Both the position numbers and the translations under genes were made by a program. The notes under the pieces were generated by a model. It saw only the letters and a program-made list of their open reading frames with translations, made no database searches and was not told the DNA's origin. Positions 9,254-17,354 of a stretch of 64,000 nucleotides of DNA are shown here, one piece after another (positions within the stretch are counted from its first letter, which is position 1; every line of letters begins with the position of its first letter). Where the stretch lies: NCBI GenBank assembly GCA_964388275.1, contig CAYLZD010000014.1, positions 26,352-90,351 of the forward strand. The letters are read 5' to 3'. Origin of the DNA: JARYLZ01 sp964388275 (GTDB taxonomy: Bacteria > Bacteroidota > Ignavibacteria > SZUA-365).

Positions 9254-10693
9254 GTGAGCTTCACGAGCACATACGAGCGCATCTTTCCGCGCATCGGGGC
9301 TTTTGTCAAACGCGCAGGATTCTGGATCGACACCGCCGCGATCTTGCGTCCGAACGGAGTCGTCGTTCTCGGCGCTGCCGTGGCCGCCGTCGCGTTCATG
9401 CCCGAGAAAGGGAGTGAGGTCTCATCCTTCTTCGATCCCCGTGGATTCTATCCCCTGGCGGCGGCCCTGCTCGCGTCCGTCGCGATGCTCTACGCGGGGC
9501 TCATCTTCATTCCTTATGCATGGTTCCTTCTCACTTACTACATGTTGCGCAAGGACAGGAACCAGATTCTTTTCACGTTCCCGCGCGAATCCTGCGTGAG
9601 GGGCGAGACATTCGACGTCGATGCCATACTCCAGAGAAAACTGCGGCTGCTCGCGGGCGCCATACGTTTCCGCCTGGTGTTCTGGAATTACGACACGACT
9701 GACTGGTATTTGCTTTCCAGTAATCAGTTCCGCAAGGGACGGCCGTTCGCGTCCACGGACAAGGGCGCGCTGGGCGGTTTCTCTCTTCGCTTCCGGCATC
9801 TCGGCCGCTACCGCACACGATATTCCGTGGTCAGATTCGAAGATCCGCTGGGCTTGTTTTCCCTCCCGATAGTGGAGCGGGAACATCACCCCACCGACAG
9901 GCACCGCAATTTCTACGTCTACAGCGTGCCAGCGCGCCCGGATGCCGCCTCGGCCCCTCCCTGGATTAAGCGCCGGAACGTGCCTTCCGCTTCCGAACAG
10001 CGCTTCAAAGTAGCGGAGGATTTTTTCGACACGAAGCGCTACGAGCCCTCGGACGACTCCCGGCGCATTCTTTGGCCCGTCTACAGCCGCGCCCGTTCCC
10101 TCCTGGTGAGGATTCCCGAGCGGGATTCAGTCGTGGACTCGGATCTGGACGTTCACATCCTGTTCTACAATTCCTTCCTCCACACCCCGGGCATCTCCTT
10201 CGCCGAAGCATATGACGCATGGATCTGCTCGGTCGCCGTCTTTCTCGATTCACTGTTGCGGCAGCGCGCTGTCACAATCCGGCTTTTCACCGATGTACGC
10301 TCCGATCCTCCCTATGAAAACGATCCGATGCTTCCGGCCGAGGAGAATCTCCGAAGAAAGCTGGTTTCCACTCATTGGCATCGGGACACGACTCCGTCCG
10401 ATTATCTTTTCAGGTTTTCCGAAATCCGTCATTCCGACAGGGAAGCCGTGCTTCTTGTCAATCCTTTCGTTTCAGCCGACGAACTGCCCGAAGAGTTCCT
10501 GCCCGCATTCTCGGCGGCTTACCTCCTGTCCGCCGATGCGCCGTCCAAGCCTTCAGATCGTCTGAAGCTCTTGACCAGGTCCGAGAGAGCTTACTTCATA
10601 CGCCGCGTCTCCGATCGGATTTTCAAATCCCGCTTCCGCCGGCTTCACGAGAACCGTATGAGACTGGCCGCCAGATTGAAGGAGATATCATGA
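9254..10693 (+). CDS. DUF58 domain membrane protein
   Basis: A 479-residue protein starting at GTG 9254, with two hydrophobic segments in the first 100 residues (about 35-55 and 70-95) and a cytosolic DUF58 region. The signature RYEPSDDSRRILWPVYSRAR (about residues 260-280) matches the DUF58 pattern Y-x-x-x-D-D-x-R-x-I-x-W. Family members occur next to MoxR AAA ATPases and transglutaminase-like membrane proteins, as here (10746 and 15638). They are thought to work in assembly or maturation of envelope complexes, but the biochemistry is undefined. The stop codon overlaps an ATG (ATGA at 10690) that opens only a 24-codon frame; the real downstream gene begins about 50 bp later. Confidence 0.9.
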   Translation: MSFTSTYERIFPRIGAFVKRAGFWIDTAAILRPNGVVVLGAAVAAVAFMPEKGSEVSSFFDPRGFYPLAAALLASVAMLYAGLIFIPYAWFLLTYYMLRKDRNQILFTFPRESCVRGETFDVDAILQRKLRLLAGAIRFRLVFWNYDTTDWYLLSSNQFRKGRPFASTDKGALGGFSLRFRHLGRYRTRYSVVRFEDPLGLFSLPIVEREHHPTDRHRNFYVYSVPARPDAASAPPWIKRRNVPSASEQRFKVAEDFFDTKRYEPSDDSRRILWPVYSRARSLLVRIPERDSVVDSDLDVHILFYNSFLHTPGISFAEAYDAWICSVAVFLDSLLRQRAVTIRLFTDVRSDPPYENDPMLPAEENLRRKLVSTHWHRDTTPSDYLFRFSEIRHSDREAVLLVNPFVSADELPEEFLPAFSAAYLLSADAPSKPSDRLKLLTRSERAYFIRRVSDRIFKSRFRRLHENRMRLAARLKEIS

Positions 10694-10745
10694 CCTCGGC
10701 ATCCGGAGGCTGTTCCGCCCGCACATCCCGCGCCCATTCCGTAGA

Positions 10746-13358
10746 GTGCTCATGGCGTTGGTAGAACAACAAAGGAAGTCCGGCGGATCATTGAGCGTCA
10801 TGATACTCGCCCGGGCGCTGCCGCATAGCGCGGCGATGTGTTACGTCGGATACTTTCTGAGCGGACAGGTTTCGACGGTGCGGTCCGCTCTTCCGCTCTT
10901 CTTCGCCGTTTATGCCGCAGCGACGGCCGCGCACACCTGGGCCGCCGCTCGCCGCATTCGCTTTCCGGTGGTCGCCGCCGCCACCGGGGCCGCGGCTCTT
11001 CTCGCCTTCGCGGCCGCGGCATTCACCCACGGCCACTCCGAAGCCGGAGCGTTCACCGCGAAAGTGACTGCCGTATTTCTCTCGTTTGTCCTGGCATATT
11101 CCTGTGTAGTGAATTACTGGTTCACGGCATCCAGAATCTGGTATCTCGTGGACACGGCCCTGACCGTGTTGATCTGGATAGTCATGGTTCTGGGCGCATC
11201 GGAATTCACCATACCTGAAGCTGCTTTGTTGACCCTCCCTGTCGCGGCATACGTTTTTTACACGCTTCTTTTCGACTATATATTCAGAAAGCCGTACAAT
11301 CCTCATGAACGACGCATGCTTGCGGCCCGTTTCGTATTTGTGATAGCCGCTCTGCTGATCGCGCTGTTCGGCGGGGTGATAGCGCGCCTGGCGGGCGCGG
11401 GCGGCGCAGCCGCGGCGAGCGAATACAGCCTGCTGTCCAGAAAGAACAACCGCTTCCACATGCAGGACAGGGCCCGGCTCGAGGAACGGTTCAAACTCCC
11501 GCTCGATTCAAAGGAACTCGTCTTCGTCGCGCATATTCCATCAGCCGATTTCGAGGGAATTCCGATCGGAGCTTCGTATCTGAAATTCCATTCGCTGTAC
11601 AACTACGATCCGCTCGGCAATGAATTCAACACAGCCGCCGACGAGACGGAAGCGCCGGACTTCAGAGTGCGCAGCATTCCGCTTGACCAGACCATCGAGG
11701 AGGCGGCGGCTATGACAGTGGATTTGGAAGGCAGAGCCGTCCTGCCGCCATACCGTCTTCGCTTCGAAGGACGCAGCACCGTCTATAACATCCGGCTGGC
11801 CGTCGATCGCAGTTTCGGCCACAATGTCACATACAGAATTTTGAGCTACCCGCCGCGGGACAGCGTCTCGGTCGCCGGCGAAAATCTCCCGGTACTTGGA
11901 GTGCACAAGCTGTTCTCGCGGGTTTCGATTCTCAATGTCATTCCCATGGGGACAGCCGGCCGATTCTTCCAATTCGATTTGAACAGCGCCCTGCTGGATC
12001 GCATCGATGAGTATCCCGATCTGGCGGCGGCGCCGCCTTCCTTCACGCAGCGATATCTGAACACCGGCGGCCTCGAAGATGAGATCGCTGATACCATGAG
12101 AGCGCTTCTCGCCGGCCGCGTTACGGTGAGGGAAAAAGTGCAGGCCGTCATCGACTTCTTCACTCAACGAGACGCCGCAGGAAGACCCCTATTCGTCTAC
12201 TCTCTGAATCCGGGGAAATCGGCGGACCCCGGCGAAAGCCTGCTCAGATATTTTCTTCTCAGAAATCGCCGCGGTTATTGCACCTACTATGCCACCGCCG
12301 CAGCGCTCTTCTTTCGCGCGGCCGGCATCCCTTCACGCGTGGCGATAGGTTTTGTGCCGGGAGAACAAAACGACAATCTTCCCGGCTGGTACTACGTGTA
12401 CTCGAACCAGGCACACGCCTGGACGGAAATCTACCTCGGTCCATCGCTCGGGTGGATCGATGTCGATCTCACGCCCGAGGGAGAAAGTCCGGCCGGGCCG
12501 CCGCCGCCGCCGCCCACGCCGCCGGCACCGCCGGACCCTCTGGGCGCGCATTACAAACTCGCCGCCATAGTGACGAAAGAGGGTGACTCTCTGCGCGTTT
12601 CCCGAGCGGTGCTGGTTGAACATGCAGAGGAGCGCGACAGCGTGCTCCGGGTGTTCCCGGGACGCAGGCAAATCCGTCTGGATTTCGATGAGTCGGTCGA
12701 GGAACGGAAAGGCGTTTCGCGAGAGCGCAAACTTGCCACCGTGGTCGCGAGTTCTCTCGCCGAAGGGGACAGCTTGATCGCGACAGGACGGATCTCCTCG
12801 AATCCGCGCGCGCTGAGCGATACCTGCGCCGCATTCGCCTTTTATAAACTGAGCCCGGCGCGGCGGAGCGCGGACGACCGGCATGCCGGCGCGGCAGCGG
12901 GCGATTCCGTATCGACCCGGAGGATACTGGCCGTTGCATTGATCGCGGCTGTGATTCTCGTCCTGCTGACCGCCGCCGCGCTTCCATCCATTTCGCTTTT
13001 GCTTTTGTCCCGGAGGATACGCCTTACGAGAAGCGACGAAATCCGCCTGCAGGCAACGCGAGATTGGCTCCTGCTCTCGCTCCACATGCAAGGCATCAGC
13101 GCCGGGAGGGAGACGGATCTCGAATTCATCGATCGCGCGGAGAGGGTCACTGGTGCGCGGCTGCGATCTTTCATCAACACCTGGCTCGAGTACCGCTACA
13201 CGGGGAGAGCGCCATCCGGCAGCTCCGAGTTGTGCGCTCCCCTTGTCGGCCGGTTGTGGTCCGCATTGAAGGCCATGCGTGGCACTGCCGGCGCGGTGCT
13301 CAGACTTGCGAACACGTGGGAGTACCTGCGCTGCATAAACCGCAGAAAGACCGCATGA
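10746..13358 (+). CDS. Membrane-anchored transglutaminase-like protease family protein
   Basis: An 870-residue protein with several N-terminal membrane helices (about residues 15-215), a large exported region and one helix near residues 725-755 before a cytosolic tail, the usual layout of TgpA-type proteins. The transglutaminase-like catalytic triad is visible: Cys in RRGYCTYYATA (about 515), His in NQAHAWTE (about 558) and Asp in GWIDVDLTP (about 573). A proline run (about 583-600) links it to the next domain. The GTG at 10746 or the ATG at 10752 could be the start; the frame stays open further upstream into the DUF58 gene. It overlaps the next gene by ATGA at 13355. With DUF58 and MoxR genes it probably acts on envelope proteins; the substrate is unknown. 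Confidence 0.88.
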   Translation: MLMALVEQQRKSGGSLSVMILARALPHSAAMCYVGYFLSGQVSTVRSALPLFFAVYAAATAAHTWAAARRIRFPVVAAATGAAALLAFAAAAFTHGHSEAGAFTAKVTAVFLSFVLAYSCVVNYWFTASRIWYLVDTALTVLIWIVMVLGASEFTIPEAALLTLPVAAYVFYTLLFDYIFRKPYNPHERRMLAARFVFVIAALLIALFGGVIARLAGAGGAAAASEYSLLSRKNNRFHMQDRARLEERFKLPLDSKELVFVAHIPSADFEGIPIGASYLKFHSLYNYDPLGNEFNTAADETEAPDFRVRSIPLDQTIEEAAAMTVDLEGRAVLPPYRLRFEGRSTVYNIRLAVDRSFGHNVTYRILSYPPRDSVSVAGENLPVLGVHKLFSRVSILNVIPMGTAGRFFQFDLNSALLDRIDEYPDLAAAPPSFTQRYLNTGGLEDEIADTMRALLAGRVTVREKVQAVIDFFTQRDAAGRPLFVYSLNPGKSADPGESLLRYFLLRNRRGYCTYYATAAALFFRAAGIPSRVAIGFVPGEQNDNLPGWYYVYSNQAHAWTEIYLGPSLGWIDVDLTPEGESPAGPPPPPPTPPAPPDPLGAHYKLAAIVTKEGDSLRVSRAVLVEHAEERDSVLRVFPGRRQIRLDFDESVEERKGVSRERKLATVVASSLAEGDSLIATGRISSNPRALSDTCAAFAFYKLSPARRSADDRHAGAAAGDSVSTRRILAVALIAAVILVLLTAAALPSISLLLLSRRIRLTRSDEIRLQATRDWLLLSLHMQGISAGRETDLEFIDRAERVTGARLRSFINTWLEYRYTGRAPSGSSELCAPLVGRLWSALKAMRGTAGAVLRLANTWEYLRCINRRKTA

Positions 13359-15595
13359 GTGTAATCGGAAAATATCCGTCGCGAATGCGCGCGCCTGCGG
13401 CTGCGATCCGTATTTCGTTGTTTCTTTTTCTCGCGCCTCACGTGATGACGGCCCAGGACGGCGCCGGCAAGCACGTAAACCATGCCCGCGCCCTGCTGAA
13501 CGCCGAACCCTTCGAAGCGGTTCGGGATTCGGTGACACGTTCGGTGTTCACACGGATCCTGCCTGCCTCGAGATGGCAGCGTTCGCAGGACATGTTCCTG
13601 CTGGGCACGCTACTCGGCGAAAAAGCTCCGGAGTACTTTCTCGGACCGCTACTCCGCGGTCTATACCTCGCCGAAGTGTCCACGGATCGCCGTGGACACA
13701 GCAGCGCGGCGCGCGAACTTGCGGAGGCGTGGAAGACATGGCCGCGAAACACGCTCCGGCCGCATGGCGGACACATGGATGTCCTGCTGTCGGACCAGTA
13801 CGCAAGAGGGGTACCTTTCGACGAACAGCTCTTCCGGCTGAACGTAACCCGCTACTACATTCAGCTCTGCCATCAGCTATGCGACGAATACCTGGAACTC
13901 AACGCGGCCAGGGAAGCTTACGAGACGCTGCGCCGCATCATGGCAGAGGATCTCGCCTACGATCTGTACAGCAAAACCAAGCTTGCCTGGATGCATTACA
14001 AGTACCGCTCTTTCGCTTTCGGGCCGGATTATCCTTTTCTAAAACCGTCCAGAACCGGAAACATCCGCGAAGCGCGCGCTCTGGCGGCGTCGGCACAGCT
14101 GCGCATCGCGGAATACCGGAACGTGAAGCGCTCCGCCGAGCGCATCTGGCTCGACGAGTCGGATATATCATGGTATCACGACGCCGCGACGAACATCATC
14201 TCCCTCGCATACGGAGTTGAGTGGAAGATCGATTCCTCCATCGCGCATTACGAACGCATGCCCGAATGGATGAAAGTCCGGAACAACGGCATCTTCCTCC
14301 ATCTCGCCAATCTCGACTTCCGCTCCGCCGAACGCGAATTCGAGGCAGTCGGATACGACGCGGGAGAGCCCGCGGATTACGTGATGCAGCCGAGCGCGAT
14401 CGACGCTTACGCGATCGTCACGATATTCAAGGGCACGCCCGAGGTCTCTTACCATTTCGTCGACGACTATGTGAAAAAATACCAGGAAGGCAGGGGCTGG
14501 GGGCTGATCTGCGCCGGCACTGTCAACTATTGGAACGGACATCTCGATGAGTCGCTGAAGAATCTCGCCACGGCTGAGGCGTACCCGGAAGTATTCGGCA
14601 ACATATCACTGACGCGCACCAACTACGACATGGTCATTCACTCCCAGAGAAGCCTCACATACGATGCGCTCGCAAACACGCTTTCCTTCGAGCCGTCCTC
14701 GGAGGAGGGACTGCTCACGCGGCTCTGGGATGCGATCAAACGGTTCGTGCGCAAGCTCCTATATCGCTTCCTGGCATTTATTTCTCGACAGAGGGCCGCG
14801 GACAGTTACCTGCAGATCGCCGACCGTTCAGAGTTCCAGAAAATATTCTATCTCGAAGCCACGGGAGATCCGTATCAACTGTGGAGCATAATGCGCCGGC
14901 TGGATCCGGAGTGGCATCTCGAGAAGGCGCGCCGGGCCAGATCGGAAGATCCGAGGAAAAGGGCGTCCAGGTATTACGACTATCTGGAAGCGGCGTTCCT
15001 TCATGAATCCGGCGAAAACGAGAGCGCACGGGCCATTCTCGAGCGCGGCCCGGGACCGATCTGGTCCGAAGCCGACACAGCCTACGAGAAATTGACGATA
15101 GCCATGATCGAAGATCTCCACATCCGCATTCTCGAGGATCTCGGAGAGGATCCCGCGCGACACATTGCCGAATTGTACCGCCGCTATCCTCAAGCAGCGT
15201 TGCTTTGGGGACATCGGCTTCCGGTTTATTTCGACCTGTCGCCGACGCCTGCTTCCCTCACCGGCGAGCAACGCGATACTGTGGATATGGTTTCAAATCA
15301 GCTGTTCAGATTCGATTTTCAACAATTGGACACCCCCTTTCGCGGATTGCCCACGATTCGCCTCAACCCCCGGAATGACAACGGCGCGATCGCCTTCAAC
15401 CTGCGCGTCGAGCTCGACGGCAACATTATCTCGGAAATCGATGTGCCGTCGCACAAGCGGCGCGGCAATCGGACAATGCGGCTCAGTCCGGCGGAAATGG
15501 CGAGGCGACTGGCCTACGGCGTCTTCCGAATACACGAACGCGCCGAAGCTCCGCAAGTCGCACAGGGAGACGGTTTCGTTGCTTCGAGCGACTGA
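13355..15595 (+). CDS. Exported protein of unknown function in the MoxR/DUF58 operon
   Basis: I chose the ATG at 13355, which overlaps the stop of the transglutaminase gene (ATGA), rather than a start farther upstream inside that gene. The 746-residue product has a signal peptide (hydrophobic ISLFLFLAPHV, cleavage near MTAQ), possibly beginning at the second ATG at 13385. The mature chain is mainly alpha-helical, rich in Tyr, Trp and Arg, with YYDYLEAAFLHE-type helical pairs that suggest degenerate TPR-like repeats in the second half, and a beta-rich tail. I recognise no catalytic motif. Its position between the transglutaminase and MoxR genes, with a 42-bp gap to MoxR, suggests a partner or substrate of that system (inference). 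Confidence 0.8.
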   Translation: MSVIGKYPSRMRAPAAAIRISLFLFLAPHVMTAQDGAGKHVNHARALLNAEPFEAVRDSVTRSVFTRILPASRWQRSQDMFLLGTLLGEKAPEYFLGPLLRGLYLAEVSTDRRGHSSAARELAEAWKTWPRNTLRPHGGHMDVLLSDQYARGVPFDEQLFRLNVTRYYIQLCHQLCDEYLELNAAREAYETLRRIMAEDLAYDLYSKTKLAWMHYKYRSFAFGPDYPFLKPSRTGNIREARALAASAQLRIAEYRNVKRSAERIWLDESDISWYHDAATNIISLAYGVEWKIDSSIAHYERMPEWMKVRNNGIFLHLANLDFRSAEREFEAVGYDAGEPADYVMQPSAIDAYAIVTIFKGTPEVSYHFVDDYVKKYQEGRGWGLICAGTVNYWNGHLDESLKNLATAEAYPEVFGNISLTRTNYDMVIHSQRSLTYDALANTLSFEPSSEEGLLTRLWDAIKRFVRKLLYRFLAFISRQRAADSYLQIADRSEFQKIFYLEATGDPYQLWSIMRRLDPEWHLEKARRARSEDPRKRASRYYDYLEAAFLHESGENESARAILERGPGPIWSEADTAYEKLTIAMIEDLHIRILEDLGEDPARHIAELYRRYPQAALLWGHRLPVYFDLSPTPASLTGEQRDTVDMVSNQLFRFDFQQLDTPFRGLPTIRLNPRNDNGAIAFNLRVELDGNIISEIDVPSHKRRGNRTMRLSPAEMARRLAYGVFRIHERAEAPQVAQGDGFVASSD

Positions 15596-15637
15596 CTGAA
15601 CCACCGGATTACGATTCACATTCACCAGGATACATCC

Positions 15638-16630
15638 ATGACAACCATAACGCAGGAACAGCTCGAACATCGCGCGGCGGAGGCGGCGCCGAAAGTCAAA
15701 TCCCTTGTCGACAGCGTATCGCTCATCATCCGGGGACAAAGAAAGGCCATAGAGCTCGTCGTCACCGCGCTGTTCGCGGGAGGGCATGTGCTCATTGAGG
15801 ACTATCCGGGCAGCGGGAAAACGACTTTAGCCAAGACATTGAGCCTCTCGATAGGCGGTGAAGCCGAGCCGATGGCCTTCAAGCGTATACAGTTCACACC
15901 CGATCTCCTTCCCATGGACATCGTGGGTTTCAATTTTTTCGATGCCGGCCAGAACCGCTTCGTGTTCCGCAAAGGTCCTGTTTTCAGCAACATCATACTC
16001 GCCGACGAGATCAACCGGGCTTCACCGAAGGTGCAATCCGCTCTCCTCGAATGCATGGCCGAAAAACAGGTGACCGTGGATGATCGCACGTATAAGCTCG
16101 AAGATCTGTTCTTCATCATTGCCACTCAGAATCCGATCGATTCGGAAGGGACATACCCTCTCCCCTGGGCGCAGCTCGACCGTTTCTACTTCAAGATTCC
16201 ACTCGGCCATGTGGATTACGAAACCGATCTGGAGATACTCAACGACGTGCGCCGCATCCTGGACCTGCAAGGACAGATCAGCCCGGTGATCACAGGCGCG
16301 GAGGTGGTCTCCCTGCAGGAGTTGTCCTTCATGGTCCATTGTGACGACTCGATCGTGCGCGCGATTGCAAACCTCATTCACCGCACACGCGAGAGCAAGA
16401 AAGAGATCAGCGTCGGAGCGTCCACCCGCGCGGGGATTTATCTGCTCAAGCTCGTGAAAGCGCATGCTCTCGTTTCAGGACGATGGTATGTCACAGAGGA
16501 CGACTTCAAGGCCGTTGCCTACTGGGCGCTGCATCACAGGCTGGTTTACGCCAACCGCAAAGCCGGCGAGGAGATCTTGAAGCTTTTGATCGACATGGAA
16601 GTGGAGAAGTTGAGAAACAGAAAGGCCTGA
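15638..16630 (+). CDS. MoxR-family AAA+ ATPase
   Basis: A 330-residue cytosolic ATPase. Walker A is DYPGSGKTT (Lys61), Walker B is ILADEINRA (about residues 118-126), and the sensor region IATQNPIDSEGTYPLPWAQ with the LDRF motif is typical of MoxR. A C-terminal lid domain follows. MoxR ATPases act as chaperone-like motors, often with DUF58 or VWA proteins. Here the DUF58 gene lies upstream in the same run, and no VWA-domain gene is present. The start at 15638 has a weak purine stretch (CAGGA) upstream. This is the last gene of the run; greA has its own promoter. Confidence 0.95.
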   Translation: MTTITQEQLEHRAAEAAPKVKSLVDSVSLIIRGQRKAIELVVTALFAGGHVLIEDYPGSGKTTLAKTLSLSIGGEAEPMAFKRIQFTPDLLPMDIVGFNFFDAGQNRFVFRKGPVFSNIILADEINRASPKVQSALLECMAEKQVTVDDRTYKLEDLFFIIATQNPIDSEGTYPLPWAQLDRFYFKIPLGHVDYETDLEILNDVRRILDLQGQISPVITGAEVVSLQELSFMVHCDDSIVRAIANLIHRTRESKKEISVGASTRAGIYLLKLVKAHALVSGRWYVTEDDFKAVAYWALHHRLVYANRKAGEEILKLLIDMEVEKLRNRKA

Positions 16631-16681
16631 TCGGGACTGCAGGGAAATCCCGTTTCGGAACGGCGGTAAAACAATCAGCTC

Positions 16682-16710
16682 TTGACAAACGTGTAAGATT
16701 TCGCTAAATT
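16682..16710 (+). promoter_or_regulatory. Strong sigma-70-like promoter of greA
   Basis: A perfect TTGACA at 16682 and TAAATT at 16705 are separated by exactly 17 bases. The predicted transcription start, about 7 bases after the -10 element, falls at 16717-16718. Confidence 0.75.
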
Positions 16711-16717
16711 ACAATGT

Positions 16718-16757
16718 CATAGCCAGTCTTCCGGGCGGAACGCTGGCTATGTTTTTT
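16718..16757 (+). terminator. Terminator-like hairpin at the 5' end of the greA transcript
   Basis: CATAGCCAG (16718-16726) pairs perfectly with CTGGCTATG (16743-16751). The inner arms TTCC and GGAA close a GGGC loop, and the stem is followed at once by TTTTTT (16752-16757). This has the form of an intrinsic terminator, but it lies between the greA promoter and gene and begins almost at the predicted first transcribed base. It may attenuate greA and release an RNA of about 40 nt. Confidence 0.65.
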
Positions 16758-16794
16758 ATTCTTTTCAAGCGCCCGACACACAAAGGAGCCGGCC

Positions 16795-17274
16795 GTGGAA
16801 ACAACGGAAACCACCTATCTGACCAGAGCCCGTATGCGAGAGCTCGAACAGGAACTGCATTCGATGAAAACGAAGGGAAGGGCTGAAATTGCGTCCAAAA
16901 TCGCAGAAGCCCGCTCTCACGGCGATTTGAGTGAAAACGCCGAATACGACGCGGCAAAGGAGGAGCAGGGCTTGTTCGAACTGCGCATCAAAAAGCTGGA
17001 ACTCATCCTCTCCCGGGCTCGCATCATTGAATCGAAAGACCTCCCGAACGATGCGGTGTATATTCTGTCGGATGTCACGCTCGAGGATTTGAAAACCGGG
17101 GAGAAGGTCACTTACAAGCTGGTCTCTCCGGAGGAAGCGGACTTCGATCAGAACAAACTCTCGGTCACATCGCCGATAGGCAAGGCTCTGTTGAAACGAA
17201 AGCTCGGCGAGGTGGTGAAAATATCCGTCCCCGTCGGCGTATTGGAATACCGGATTCTCGATATCTCGCGATAA
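16795..17274 (+). CDS. greA: Transcription elongation factor GreA
   Basis: A 159-residue GreA, full length. It binds the RNA polymerase secondary channel and stimulates cleavage of backtracked RNA. The N-terminal coiled coil (residues 10-75) carries the acidic tip in HGDLSENAEYDAAKEEQ, whose Asp and Glu residues position the catalytic metal. The C-terminal FKBP-like domain includes SPIGKALLKRKLGE. The start is GTG 16795, fixed by AAAGGAG 6 bases upstream. The gene is monocistronic, between its own promoter with leader hairpin and a strong terminator. Confidence 0.97.
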   Translation: METTETTYLTRARMRELEQELHSMKTKGRAEIASKIAEARSHGDLSENAEYDAAKEEQGLFELRIKKLELILSRARIIESKDLPNDAVYILSDVTLEDLKTGEKVTYKLVSPEEADFDQNKLSVTSPIGKALLKRKLGEVVKISVPVGVLEYRILDISR

Positions 17275-17297
17275 TCCTGATAGATTGATCTTGAAGC

Positions 17298-17328
17298 AAA
17301 GGCCCCGCGATACGGGGCCTTTCCTTTT
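17298..17328. terminator. Intrinsic terminator between greA and the convergent M1 peptidase gene
   Basis: AAAGGCCCCG (17298-17307) and CGGGGCCTTT (17313-17322) form a perfect 10-bp stem with loop CGATA, followed by a T-rich tract. The symmetric A and T flanks let it act on both strands, which suits the convergent genes on either side. Confidence 0.9.
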
Positions 17329-17354
17329 CAATGTTACGCGCGGGCGGCCCGCCG

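Noticed and set aside
12333..13538. 401-codon open frame opposite the end of the transglutaminase
   Set aside because: Antisense to the region with the catalytic motifs and the membrane helix; Arg-rich without any signal or domain.
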